Positions 28,044 to 37,253 of a stretch of DNA of 64,000 bases are shown here, piece by piece (positions within the stretch are counted from its first letter, which is position 1; each line of letters opens with the position of its first letter). Origin of the DNA: Cellulophaga sp. HaHaR_3_176. GTDB lineage: Bacteria > Bacteroidota > Bacteroidia > Flavobacteriales > Flavobacteriaceae. The DNA is taken from assembly GCF_019021925.1 (NCBI RefSeq), contig NZ_CP058990.1, positions 1,728,001-1,792,000 on the forward strand. Direction: 5' to 3'. The notes below the pieces were generated by a model. That model worked only from the letters and a program-made list of their open reading frames with translations, did not search any database and was not told the DNA's origin. The position numbers were made by a program, and so were the translations under genes.

Positions 28044-28709
28044 ATGTCATATAAAAAAAATAACCATCGAAAAGGTATTACTTACGGTCCTTCTCAAAAA
28101 AATTTGATTGTTGGGTTAGAAGCTTTTAGACTAAAAGTAGAAAAAGAGTTTTTCTGTGTTTTTAATATTACATGTTCTAAAGGTTTAAATGAGTGTAACA
28201 ACTTTATACTTGATCTGAAATTCAATTTTGAAATGTCAGAAGGATTACATTTTCTTATAAATAGAAAAATTGGAGAATTAGATTTTTGTAAAAATAAAGA
28301 ATCTAATATTTTATTTTTAAATGTATTAAGTGAAATAGCAACTAAAAATAATATAGAAATTGATATTCAAGAATTGAATCTTATTTTCAATGATTCTACA
28401 ATTGTTATCCATAAAATATTTAAACAAAGCATTTTTATTGAATTACATAACTTAGTATCCGAAATTTTTCAAAATCAATTATTACTTTCTCGTTATCTAG
28501 AAAAAATTCCAAATGAAATACATGTTCCTGTTTTTGAAGAGCATACTATAGATTCTGATTTTGACTTATTAAATTTGAGAATGAAAACCATAAAAAGACA
28601 AGACTATTTTGCTTTTTGGGGCTTATACTTTGATAATTGTATAGAAGCCGATATATATGATTTTGAAAATAAGCAAATTATATCTGGAGAGTTAACAATG
28701 ATAAATTAA
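28044..28709 (+). CDS. Unrecognised protein in the signalling island
   Basis: A 221-residue soluble protein with no signal peptide or membrane helix and no motif I can assign. It starts with a basic segment (MSYKKNNHRKGITYGPSQKN), then an alternating pattern of Ile/Phe-rich strands and Glu/Asn-rich helices, and ends DIYDFENKQIISGELTMIN. Four Cys residues are scattered without a CxxC. It has its own upstream copy of the 37-nt hairpin and its own terminator, so it is probably monocistronic. The base composition is like that of its neighbours. Confidence 0.7.
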   Translation: MSYKKNNHRKGITYGPSQKNLIVGLEAFRLKVEKEFFCVFNITCSKGLNECNNFILDLKFNFEMSEGLHFLINRKIGELDFCKNKESNILFLNVLSEIATKNNIEIDIQELNLIFNDSTIVIHKIFKQSIFIELHNLVSEIFQNQLLLSRYLEKIPNEIHVPVFEEHTIDSDFDLLNLRMKTIKRQDYFAFWGLYFDNCIEADIYDFENKQIISGELTMIN

Positions 28710-28747
28710 AAAATTACACATAAATAATTACACAAAGCCACTAAACC

Positions 28748-28782
28748 AAAAAGCCATTACAATTATTGTAATGGCTTTTTTT
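28748..28782 (+). terminator. Intrinsic terminator of the unknown gene
   Basis: A 16-bp perfect inverted repeat (28748-28763 with 28765-28780, AAAAAGCCATTACAAT and its complement) followed by further T residues. Confidence 0.9.
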
Positions 28783-28966
28783 GTAAAAATCCCATTTTAT
28801 AAAGTCATCAAACAACCTGCAACTATAATATAGTGAGTATTGCCTATTTTGCGTTTAATAAATTTTAAATTAAAAACAGCTACTCTCTTCTAAATTAAAC
28901 TTTTACCACAACATACTCTTAATAGGCAACAAAAAATTTATATCATATAATTAACATTTGTAAATT

Positions 28967-28982
28967 GTAAGTTTTAACTTAC
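28967..28982. promoter_or_regulatory. Palindrome upstream of the Reg_prop kinase gene
   Basis: GTAAGTT-TT-AACTTAC is a 16-bp inverted repeat with 7-bp arms, ending 25 bp before the start codon. It could be an operator or an mRNA hairpin near the ribosome site. A second, long-range 9-bp repeat (TTGCCTATT at 28840 and AATAGGCAA at 28921) lies further upstream. No clear -33/-7 pair was found in the 225 bp before the gene. Confidence 0.35.
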
Positions 28983-29007
28983 TTTTAAAGAGGCTTATAT
29001 TATTATT

Positions 29008-32000
29008 ATGGTTTTATCAAAGCAATTTGCTGCATTAGTATTATACACTTCTTTACTGCTATTATGTTGTAAGCTTACATTTGCGCAACAAAATCAAACC
29101 TCATTATCTTTTCAACACCTACCAGGAGGTTTATCTCAAAGCTCTGCAAATGTAATTTATGAAGATAGTTTTGGATACCTATGGATTGGTACTAGAAATG
29201 GACTTAATAAATACGATGGTAAAAATTTTCGAATATATGAACAGGCTCTAGATAATAAAACAGGTCTTACCAATGGCTATATTGAAGATATTTATGAAGA
29301 TGATGATAGACAATTATATATAGGTACCGTTCAGGGCTTAAATGTTTATCATCGAGATATGGATATATTAAAGCCTTATCCATTTATCGGAGAAGGTAAA
29401 AAAATAGCTTTAGAACACTTTTATTCCGTTGTTAAATCTACAGATTTTCTTTGGTTAGGAACTACTAGTAGTTTATTCAGGTATCATATTACAACAGGTA
29501 ATATTAAAGAATTCAAATATCAAGAAGCAACAAGTAACGTAGAAAAAAGCAATTATTTTGTAAAAATCGTAAAACTAGATAGTGAAAAAACTGTAGTTAT
29601 AATCGATAAAGACATTTGGTTATTAAATAATGAATTACAAGTTTTATCAAAACTTCACGAAAATCAAAGAATACGAAGTGTAATACAGCAAAGCTCATCA
29701 ACGTTTTTAATTGGCTTACATAACGGTGAGCTAATTGAATTAAAAATCAAAAATGACAATTCTTTAAATGTAGAAAGAAAAAATATATGTAATGGTTATC
29801 CTATTTTATCACTAGCAATTGCTAATAATGGTGATTATTGGATAGGTAGTGAAAATGATGGTCTTTTTATTTACTCTAAAAGCACCAAGCAATTATCAAA
29901 TTTAAAATATGATAATACAAATAACAACTCTATCTCCAGTAATTCTATTTGGTCTATATACAACAGCAAAGGCATTATGTGGTTAGCACCTTATAGAAAA
30001 GGGCTAAGCTTCTACGATCCTATTTATCATAAATTTAAACATATTAAAAATCATCCCTTTGATTCTCAATCTTTAAATAACAATAATATTAACTGCTATA
30101 TTGAAGATATAAATAATAATACAGACCATCTTTGGATAGGAACAGATGGGGGCGGATTAAGCTACTGGGATAGAACTACGAATACTTTTGAAAAATACAG
30201 TTTAGATCATAAAAATCTCAATGCAAATGTAGTAATCTCTATACTTCAAGATAAAAAAAATAAACTATGGCTAGGATCTTGGGGTAAAGGAATTACAATT
30301 TTTAATCTTAAGAATAAGAATTATGAGGTATTAACTAAGGAAAACTCTTTTTTACTATCTGATAATGTATTCAATTTAAAGATGGATAGTAAAGGACGCA
30401 TATGGATTGCTACTTTTTACGGAGGCTTGCAACTTTATGATCCCGAAACTAAAACACATAAAAACATAAATCTTAAAAACACTATTAATAATACTAAAGT
30501 CTCTACTATAACAAACATTTCAGAGGATACAAAAGGAAATATTTGGGTTGGAACGCAGATTTCAGGGCTTTATAAACTAGTTGAAACAAACGACGAATGG
30601 CAATTTAAAAGTTATAATAGTCAAGAGAATGAACATTTTATAAGTAACGACTTCATTAATGCTATTGTAGAAGATAGCAAGGGTACTTTATGGGTTGGCA
30701 CTCAAGCTGGTTTAAACAAATATGATTACAAAACCGGTTCTTTTCAATCGATAACACGCAAGGATGGATTAAAAAATGATGCCGTAAAAGGAATTATAGA
30801 AGACGAGAATCATTTATTATGGTTAAGTACAGGTTTTGGAATTATTCAATACAATCCTGAAAATGAAGTATCTATAAATTATGATATTAATGATGGTTTA
30901 CAAGGCAACGAATTCAACTCAAATTCTTTTTATAAAACCAGAAATAATGAGTTGATTTTTGGCGGTAGTAATGGTTTCAATTTATTTAAAGCAAAAAACA
31001 TTAATAAAAGACAAGATAAACCTAAAGTAAATATCACCAGTCTAAAAATATTCAACAAAACAATTTACGCAGGTGATGCATCTAAAATATTAAAACGACA
31101 CATCTCACAAGTAGATTCTATTACCCTATCGTATGATAATGATGTAATTAATTTTGAATTCAATGCGCTAACTTTTCGCCACCCTGATAAGGTTAACTAT
31201 GCCTATTTCTTGGATGGTTTTGAAACGGACTGGAATTATGTAGGACATAAAAAAAACGCTACGTACACCAGTTTAGAACCAGGAGAATACATTCTTCGAA
31301 TAAAATCAAGTAATTCTGATGGTATATGGAATAATAACGAAACAAAACTACATATTACGATTACCCCTCCATATTGGGAAACCTGGTGGTTTCGCTTACT
31401 CATAACAATTTTGTTAATTTCAAGTATCTATTTATTCCTATATCTTCGGGTTAAAAACATAAAAAAATACCAATTAACACTCGAAAAAAAGATAGACGAG
31501 CGTACTCAACAATTACAACAACAAAAGAAAGAACTTAAAAAAGTAGCTGATGAATTAATCACGAAAAATAAAGAAATTCAACGTTTTACTTTTGCTGTTT
31601 CCCATGACCTTAAAAGCCCTTTGAGCGGAATTAAAGGTATTGCAAGCCTAATTCCTAAGAAAGATTATCCTGAATTAGAAACACACCTAGATATGATTAA
31701 TATTTCATGTGATACTATGAATAATCTTATTGCTGATATTACTAAAATTGCAAAAATTGGAAAAATTGAGAACAAAAATGAAATACTTGACACAAATGAA
31801 ATTGTAGCACTCTCAACCACCTTAGTCAAAGGAAAATTAGAAGTCTCTAAAGTGAAACTCATAGTTGAAAATAACTTACCGAATATTTATGGCGACAGAA
31901 ATAGAATTATACAAGTCTTTGGCAATCTTCTAGATAATGCCATTAAATATATGGGTGATCAAAAACAACCTGTAATATATATTAAAGCTCAAGAAAATGG

Positions 32001-32286
32001 AGAAAAAACACAGTTTTCTGTTTTAGATAATGGTTCTGGAATGGATGAAAGGTCTTTAAAAAAGCTTTTCACACCTTTTGAGCGATTTCATTCTAACGTA
32101 AAGGGTACTGGGCTTGGCCTTTACATGATTAAGGAAATTATTGAATCGCATAATGGTATTATCTATGCCGAGTCTGAAGGGAAAGAGAAAGGAACAACAT
32201 TTACTGTTATTCTCCCAAACATTAAAAGCCAACAGATAAAAAATAAAATTAATAATGATATTATTACTAAAAATACTGATGATTAA
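29008..32286 (+). CDS. Reg_prop/Y_Y_Y sensor histidine kinase
   Basis: A 1092-residue inner-membrane sensor. A signal peptide is followed by a periplasmic double beta-propeller made of Reg_prop repeats with the recurring core of the type DSFGYLWIGTRNGLNKYD (about 25-670), then a Y_Y_Y domain (about 700-785: FNALTFRHPDKVNYAYFLDGF), a membrane helix (795-815), a coiled coil, HisKA with H866 in FAVSHDLKSPLSG, and HATPase_c with NLLDNAIKYMG, DNGSGMD and GTGLGLYMI. It stops there, lacking the receiver and AraC domains of the hybrid two-component systems that regulate glycan use in this phylum. It is not next to SusC/SusD-like genes, and no regulator follows it. Confidence 0.93.
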   Translation: MVLSKQFAALVLYTSLLLLCCKLTFAQQNQTSLSFQHLPGGLSQSSANVIYEDSFGYLWIGTRNGLNKYDGKNFRIYEQALDNKTGLTNGYIEDIYEDDDRQLYIGTVQGLNVYHRDMDILKPYPFIGEGKKIALEHFYSVVKSTDFLWLGTTSSLFRYHITTGNIKEFKYQEATSNVEKSNYFVKIVKLDSEKTVVIIDKDIWLLNNELQVLSKLHENQRIRSVIQQSSSTFLIGLHNGELIELKIKNDNSLNVERKNICNGYPILSLAIANNGDYWIGSENDGLFIYSKSTKQLSNLKYDNTNNNSISSNSIWSIYNSKGIMWLAPYRKGLSFYDPIYHKFKHIKNHPFDSQSLNNNNINCYIEDINNNTDHLWIGTDGGGLSYWDRTTNTFEKYSLDHKNLNANVVISILQDKKNKLWLGSWGKGITIFNLKNKNYEVLTKENSFLLSDNVFNLKMDSKGRIWIATFYGGLQLYDPETKTHKNINLKNTINNTKVSTITNISEDTKGNIWVGTQISGLYKLVETNDEWQFKSYNSQENEHFISNDFINAIVEDSKGTLWVGTQAGLNKYDYKTGSFQSITRKDGLKNDAVKGIIEDENHLLWLSTGFGIIQYNPENEVSINYDINDGLQGNEFNSNSFYKTRNNELIFGGSNGFNLFKAKNINKRQDKPKVNITSLKIFNKTIYAGDASKILKRHISQVDSITLSYDNDVINFEFNALTFRHPDKVNYAYFLDGFETDWNYVGHKKNATYTSLEPGEYILRIKSSNSDGIWNNNETKLHITITPPYWETWWFRLLITILLISSIYLFLYLRVKNIKKYQLTLEKKIDERTQQLQQQKKELKKVADELITKNKEIQRFTFAVSHDLKSPLSGIKGIASLIPKKDYPELETHLDMINISCDTMNNLIADITKIAKIGKIENKNEILDTNEIVALSTTLVKGKLEVSKVKLIVENNLPNIYGDRNRIIQVFGNLLDNAIKYMGDQKQPVIYIKAQENGEKTQFSVLDNGSGMDERSLKKLFTPFERFHSNVKGTGLGLYMIKEIIESHNGIIYAESEGKEKGTTFTVILPNIKSQQIKNKINNDIITKNTDD

Positions 32287-32315
32287 AACTAATTTACTAT
32301 AAAATATTGGCACAA

Positions 32316-32351
32316 AAAAAATAGCTTGAGCACATTGCCCAAGCTATTTTT
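32316..32351. terminator. Bidirectional terminator between the sensor kinase and carB
   Basis: A 12-bp perfect stem (32316-32327 AAAAATAGCTTG with 32340-32351) and a 12-nt loop, flanked by A and T tracts on either side, in the 86-bp convergent gap. Confidence 0.88.
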
Positions 32352-32372
32352 AAAATCTAAAAATGTTCTTTA

Positions 32373-35225
32373 TTATTTGCTTAAATACATTTTACGACGT
32401 GCATATAAGTTGTAAAATTCATCGTCTTTCAAACTATCAATAAATAAAATACTCTCACCAGTACTTTTCATTTCTGGTCCTAAGTTTTTATTTACATTAT
32501 GGAATTTCTCAAAAGAGAATACCGGTTGTTTAATTGCATAACCTTCTAATTGAGGGTTAAAATTAAAGTCTTTCACTTTTTTCTCTCCTAACATTACTTT
32601 AGTTGCATAATTTACGTACGGCTCTTTATATGCTTTTGCTATAAAAGGCACAGTACGAGATGCTCTTGGGTTTGCTTCGATGATATAAACGGTATCATCT
32701 TTTATTGCAAACTGAATATTTATAAGACCTACTGTGTTTAGTGCTAAAGCAATTTTTTTAGTGTGATCTTTTATTTGTTGCATTACAAATTCACCCAAAT
32801 TAAAAGGTGGTAACGTTGCATTAGAATCGCCAGAATGAATACCACATGGTTCAATATGTTCCATAATACCAATTATATACACATCTTCACCATCGCAAAT
32901 TGCATCAGCTTCTGCTTCGATTGCTCCATCTAAATAATGATCTAGTAATAATTTATTACCTGGTATCTGTTTTAAAAGATCAATAACATGTTCTTCCAGT
33001 TCTGTCTTATTAATAACAATTTTCATTCCCTGCCCCCCTAAAACGTAAGATGGTCTAATTAATAATGGAAAATCTAACTCATCAGAAAGCGCTAGTGCTT
33101 CATCTGCTGTTTCCGCTATTCCGAATTGTGGAAAAGGAATGTTATTCTCTAATAACATTTTAGAAAAATGTCCTCTATCTTCCGCTAAATCTAAAGCAGC
33201 AAAACTAGTTCCTATAATTTTAATACCGTATTTCTCTAATTTCTCAGCAAGTTTAAGTGCTGTCTGCCCTCCTAGCTGTACAATAACACCTTCTGGCTTT
33301 TCATGAAGAATAATGTCATAAATATGCTCCCAGAATACAGGCTCAAAATAAAGTTTATCTGCAGTATCAAAATCTGTTGATACTGTTTCTGGGTTACAGT
33401 TAATCATAATTGTTTCGTAACCGCACTCTGCAGCTGCTAACACGCCATGTACACAACAATAATCAAACTCTATACCTTGTCCTATTCTGTTTGGTCCTGA
33501 ACCTAAAACTACTATTTTCTTTTTATCAGTAACAACACTATCGTTAGCTACGTAGCGCTTTCCGTCGGCTGTTTCTATTTCTTCTTCAAAAGTAGAATAA
33601 TAGTAAGGTGTCATAGCTTTAAATTCAGCAGCACAAGTATCTACCAATTTAAAAACTCTATTGATATTTAACGTTGTTCTTTTATTATGAACTTCACTTT
33701 CATAACAATCTAACATATGAGCTATCTGTCTATCGGCAAAACCTTTTTGCTTAGCCTCTAGTAACATATCTTTTGGTAAAGTCTCTATCGTATATGTTTC
33801 TATTTCTTTCTCTAAAACATGTAATTCTTCGTATTGCTTTAAGAACCACATATCAATTTTAGTAATTTCGTGAATTCTACTTAATGGAATACCTAATTGT
33901 ATTGCATCATAAATGATAAAAACACGATCCCAACTAGGTATTGTTAGTTTACTTATAATTTTATCGTAATCTTTTAATCCTTTTCCGTCTGCTCCTAAGC
34001 CGTTTCTTTTAATTTCTAAAGATTGTGTTGCTTTATGAAGGGCTTCTTGAAAAGAACGACCAATACCCATTACTTCACCTACAGATTTCATTTGTAAGCC
34101 TAAAGTTCTATCTGATCCTTCGAACTTATCGAAATTCCAACGTGGTATTTTTACAATTACATAATCTAATGTTGGCTCAAATAAAGCTGATGTAGATTTT
34201 GTAATTTGATTATCCAACTCATCAAGGTTGTAACCTATAGCTAACTTTGTTGCAACTTTTGCAATAGGGTAGCCTGTTGCTTTTGAAGCAAGTGCAGATG
34301 AACGCGATACTCTTGGGTTAATTTCTATAGCGATAATATCTTCATTTTCATCAGGGCTTACAGCAAACTGAACGTTACATCCTCCTGCAAAATCACCAAT
34401 ACTACGCATCATATGTATCGCCAAATCACGCATTTTCTGATATGTTCTATCAGATAAGGTCATTGCTGGTGCTACTGTTATTGAATCTCCTGTATGAATA
34501 CCCATCGGGTCCATGTTTTCAATAGCACATATTATTACTACATTATCATTTTTATCACGTAATAACTCTAATTCGTATTCTTTCCAACCCATTAGGGCTT
34601 TATCAATCATTACCTCATGTATAGGAGAAATTTCCAAACCACGACTTAATAATTCATCAAAATCTTCTGGCTTATATACTATTGAAGCTCCTGCTCCACC
34701 TAAAGTATATGAAGCTCTAATTACCAAAGGAAAACCAAATTCCTGCGCAATTTCTTTTCCTTTTAAGAATGAAGTTGCTGTGGCTTGTGGTGCCATCGGA
34801 ACACCAATTTTCAACATCAACTCACGAAACTTCTCACGATCTTCCGTAATATTGATGGCATCAATATCAACACCTATAAGTTCTACTCCAAAATCTTTCC
34901 AAATACCTTTTTCATCAGCTTCAATACATAAATTTAATGCTGTTTGCCCTCCCATAGTAGGTAAAACTGCATCAATATTTGGATGTTTCTTTAAAATCTC
35001 TATAATAGATTTTGTCGTTAAAGGCTTTAAATACACATGATCTGCCATACTAGGATCAGTCATTATAGTTGCCGGATTACTATTTATTAAAATAGTTTCT
35101 ATTCCATCTTCACGTAATGAACGTAAAGATTGTGAACCTGCATAATCAAATTCACATGCTTGACCTATAACAATTGGACCAGACCCAATTAATAAAACAG
35201 ACTTTAAACTTTCTTTTTTTGGCAT
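32373..35225 (-). CDS. carB: Carbamoyl-phosphate synthase large subunit
   Basis: CarB makes carbamoyl phosphate for pyrimidines and arginine with ammonia delivered by CarA. Two homologous ATP-grasp halves are visible: the first from KKESLKSVLLIGSGPIVIGQACEFDY, with VLPTMGGQTALN and EINPRVSRSSALASKATGYPIA; the second from KKIVVLGSGPNRIGQGIEFDYC, with IVQLGGQTALKLA and IEANPRASRTVPFIAKA. At 950 residues the protein stops right after the second half (YARRKMYLSK) and has no C-terminal MGS-like domain, where UMP and ornithine act in the 1073-residue enterobacterial enzyme. carA is not in the window. Confidence 0.95.
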   Translation of the reverse strand: MPKKESLKSVLLIGSGPIVIGQACEFDYAGSQSLRSLREDGIETILINSNPATIMTDPSMADHVYLKPLTTKSIIEILKKHPNIDAVLPTMGGQTALNLCIEADEKGIWKDFGVELIGVDIDAINITEDREKFRELMLKIGVPMAPQATATSFLKGKEIAQEFGFPLVIRASYTLGGAGASIVYKPEDFDELLSRGLEISPIHEVMIDKALMGWKEYELELLRDKNDNVVIICAIENMDPMGIHTGDSITVAPAMTLSDRTYQKMRDLAIHMMRSIGDFAGGCNVQFAVSPDENEDIIAIEINPRVSRSSALASKATGYPIAKVATKLAIGYNLDELDNQITKSTSALFEPTLDYVIVKIPRWNFDKFEGSDRTLGLQMKSVGEVMGIGRSFQEALHKATQSLEIKRNGLGADGKGLKDYDKIISKLTIPSWDRVFIIYDAIQLGIPLSRIHEITKIDMWFLKQYEELHVLEKEIETYTIETLPKDMLLEAKQKGFADRQIAHMLDCYESEVHNKRTTLNINRVFKLVDTCAAEFKAMTPYYYSTFEEEIETADGKRYVANDSVVTDKKKIVVLGSGPNRIGQGIEFDYCCVHGVLAAAECGYETIMINCNPETVSTDFDTADKLYFEPVFWEHIYDIILHEKPEGVIVQLGGQTALKLAEKLEKYGIKIIGTSFAALDLAEDRGHFSKMLLENNIPFPQFGIAETADEALALSDELDFPLLIRPSYVLGGQGMKIVINKTELEEHVIDLLKQIPGNKLLLDHYLDGAIEAEADAICDGEDVYIIGIMEHIEPCGIHSGDSNATLPPFNLGEFVMQQIKDHTKKIALALNTVGLINIQFAIKDDTVYIIEANPRASRTVPFIAKAYKEPYVNYATKVMLGEKKVKDFNFNPQLEGYAIKQPVFSFEKFHNVNKNLGPEMKSTGESILFIDSLKDDEFYNLYARRKMYLSK

Positions 35226-35267
35226 TGTAATCGTATTATATAGTGTGACTTTTTTCTAAATTAGGCA

Positions 35268-35302
35268 AAAAAAAAGGTGTTACTTAAAAAAAAGTAACAC
35301 CT
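35268..35302 (-). terminator. Intrinsic terminator of rpmH
   Basis: A 10-bp stem (AGGTGTTACT at 35275-35284 and its complement at 35293-35302) followed on the minus strand by a run of about nine T. It separates rpmH from carB. Confidence 0.9.
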
Positions 35303-35327
35303 AATCTATTGAAAATCATTTCAATCA

Positions 35328-35495
35328 TTATTTTTTATGTCTAGTTTCTGAAGATACAGTTAACTTCTTTCTTCCTTTTGCTCTTCTTCTAGCAATAACT
35401 TTTCTTCCATTTACAGACGCCATGCGTTCTCTAAAACCATGTTTATTTCTTCTTTTACGCTTTGATGGCTGATATGTTCTTTTTTGTCCGGGCAT
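35328..35495 (-). CDS. rpmH: 50S ribosomal protein L34
   Basis: A 55-residue highly basic protein, starting [20 protein letters not shown] and continuing [25 protein letters not shown], the near-invariant L34 sequence. The C-terminal tail [10 protein letters not shown] is a few residues longer than in Escherichia coli (46 residues), as is usual in this phylum. It has a perfect consensus promoter and its own terminator. It is not next to rnpA, dnaA or oriC-associated genes here. Confidence 0.97.
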   Translation of the reverse strand: MPGQKRTYQPSKRKRRNKHGFRERMASVNGRKVIARRRAKGRKKLTVSSETRHKK

Positions 35496-35567
35496 CTTAT
35501 AATATCTTTAGTATCCTTTAATTCTATTCTATTTTAGTTTGGCCGATGGCTCGTCCAAAACTGGGCG

Positions 35568-35598
35568 CAAATATACAAAGAGTTTTTGCTTTCGCAAA
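35568..35598 (-). promoter_or_regulatory. Consensus promoter of rpmH
   Basis: On the minus strand: TTTG (35595-35598), 19-nt spacer, TATATTTG (35568-35575). It is an exact match to the Bacteroidota housekeeping consensus. The predicted start near 35562 leaves a leader of about 65 nt. Confidence 0.85.
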
Positions 35599-35631
35599 TC
35601 TAATTTAAAAAATATTTTAGATTGTTTTTAT

Positions 35632-35639
35632 TACTTTTG
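35632..35639 (+). promoter_or_regulatory. Candidate -7 box for the membrane TPR gene
   Basis: TACTTTTG matches TAnnTTTG on the plus strand, 62 bp upstream of the ATG at 35702 and divergent from the rpmH promoter. No TTTG at the -33 position is present. Confidence 0.45.
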
Positions 35640-35701
35640 CCAAATTCTAATTTACAAATATAAATTTATCCTTATAACACTCATAAAAATTAACTAAAAA
35701 C

Positions 35702-36217
35702 ATGTTTAATAAAATCTTTAAATTAATAATTGCTGGATTAATAATTGCATACGCTGTATACCAATTTACAGAAGGAAATATAGGTAATGGTATATTTTTA
35801 ATTCTGTTTTCTTTAATTTTTATTTTTCTATACTTTAGAAACGAAATTATCTTACTTGCCTTTTTAAGAATGAGAAAGCAAGATTTAGCTGGTACAGAAA
35901 AATGGTTGTCTAAAATTAAAAACCCTGAAGCTGCTTTAACATTAAAGCAACAAGGATACTTTAACTACCTGCATGGTATTATATTTTCGCAAACAAACCT
36001 TACTACAGCTGAGAAGTACTTTAAGAAAGCCTTAAAACTAGGTTTAACGATGGATTATGATGTAGCAATGGCTAAATTAAGCTTAGCTGGTATCGCGATG
36101 CAAAAAAGAAGAAAGAGAGAAGCTACTATGTTACTTAATGAAGCTAAGAAATTAGATAAACAGAACATGCTTTCTGATCAGATTAAAATGATGAAAGAGC
36201 AAATGAAGAAAATATAA
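35702..36217 (+). CDS. Membrane-anchored TPR-like protein
   Basis: A 171-residue protein with two N-terminal membrane helices (about 7-26, LIIAGLIIAYAVYQF, and 30-47, GIFLILFSLIFIFLYF) followed by a cytoplasmic or periplasmic helical region with a TPR-like pair (YFNYLHGIIFSQTNLTTAEKYFKKALKLG and KLSLAGIAMQKRRKREATMLLNEAKKL, each shorter than a full triplet). No enzyme motif. It is probably a protein-protein adaptor at the inner membrane; function unknown. Confidence 0.75.
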   Translation: MFNKIFKLIIAGLIIAYAVYQFTEGNIGNGIFLILFSLIFIFLYFRNEIILLAFLRMRKQDLAGTEKWLSKIKNPEAALTLKQQGYFNYLHGIIFSQTNLTTAEKYFKKALKLGLTMDYDVAMAKLSLAGIAMQKRRKREATMLLNEAKKLDKQNMLSDQIKMMKEQMKKI

Positions 36218-36233
36218 GCTTCATCTATAAAAC

Positions 36234-36270
36234 AAAAAAAAAGCTTTAGCGAATGCTAAAGCTTTTTTTT
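36234..36270. terminator. Bidirectional terminator
   Basis: A stem of at least 13 bp around AAAAAGCTTTAGC (36238-36250) and GCTAAAGCTTTTT (36255-36267) with a GAAT loop, A tract on the left and T tract on the right. It serves both the TPR gene and the convergent transglycosylase gene ending at 36274. Confidence 0.92.
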
Positions 36271-36273
36271 GTT

Positions 36274-37224
36274 TTATTGTTTTGTGTATTGATAATAACC
36301 TTTATTCGGAATTTCAACAATATATTTTTTTCGAGAGTTATTGTTTAGGTGTGGCTCACGCAACCAAGGGTTGTGACGCTTTAGTATCTTATAATTAATT
36401 TCATATTCTTTTGCAAAATCTGCAAAATTTGTAACTGGCACATCTACTTCTACATTAAATGTTGGCACTTGCGTGTACATATCTTCTTTTGCTATATCAA
36501 AACCATATTTAGCTGGGTGAGAAAGAATTTCTTTTATGGCTAAAATTCTAAATACATAACGTCCTGTCTCCTGCCCTAACAATAAATCGTAATACGCAGC
36601 AACATCTTGTGCATTCATATATTTCTGTATACCATAAGATCCAGCATTGTATGAAGCAGCAGCCAATGTCCAATTACCAAACTTTTCTTTTGACTTTTTT
36701 AAGTACTCACAAGCAACCTCAGTAGCTTTTTCAATATGATAACGCTCATCAACATTATCATTAACTTCTAAACCATATTCTCTACCTGTTGTTTTCATTA
36801 TTTGCCAAAACCCAGAAGCTCCTGCTGGAGATCTTACATTCTCTAAACCACTTTCTGCAACAGCTAAATATTTGAAATCATCTGGAATACCATTTTTTGC
36901 AAGTATAGGCTCAATAATTGGAAAATATTTATGAGCACGTTTCATTAATAAAAGTGCATTTGATTGCCAATATGTATTTACTAAAAATTCACGATCTACA
37001 CGCTCCATAATTTCAGGATCTTCAAAAGGAACAGCTTCACCTGCAAAATTTAAATCTGCAGGGATATCTATAGCAGAAATTTTATAACCACCTGATTGTT
37101 GTGTTGTTGTTTTTTCTTCACTTGAAGGCTGACTCTCATCAGTAGTTTCTTGGACTGCAAATATCAATGTGCTTCCAACGAAAAGCACCCCTAAAAGCAT
37201 TAATGTATTTTTCAAAAATTTCAT
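36274..37224 (-). CDS. Lytic transglycosylase (SLT domain)
   Basis: A periplasmic murein hydrolase that cleaves the MurNAc-GlcNAc bond with formation of 1,6-anhydroMurNAc. After a signal peptide (MKFLKNTLMLLGVLFVGSTLIFA), the SLT domain at about 105-230 shows the catalytic Glu in YLAVAESGLENVRSPAGASG, followed by FWQIMKTTGREYGLEVN and the AAASYNAGSYGIQKY motif. This is the MltD-like group. The C-terminal part (VTNFADFAKEYEINYKILKRHNPWL) is a LysM-like end. I chose ATG 37224 at the signal peptide; ATG 37233 is a possible alternative. It lies 30 bp after an alpha/beta hydrolase gene on the same strand. Confidence 0.92.
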   Translation of the reverse strand: MKFLKNTLMLLGVLFVGSTLIFAVQETTDESQPSSEEKTTTQQSGGYKISAIDIPADLNFAGEAVPFEDPEIMERVDREFLVNTYWQSNALLLMKRAHKYFPIIEPILAKNGIPDDFKYLAVAESGLENVRSPAGASGFWQIMKTTGREYGLEVNDNVDERYHIEKATEVACEYLKKSKEKFGNWTLAAASYNAGSYGIQKYMNAQDVAAYYDLLLGQETGRYVFRILAIKEILSHPAKYGFDIAKEDMYTQVPTFNVEVDVPVTNFADFAKEYEINYKILKRHNPWLREPHLNNNSRKKYIVEIPNKGYYQYTKQ

Positions 37225-37253
37225 AGCTACCATAATTTTGTGTACCAAAGATA

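Noticed and set aside
34513..35040. 175-codon frame opposite carB
   Set aside because: Opposite-strand reading of conserved ATP-grasp sequence; low complexity rich in Ser and Ile, no start context.
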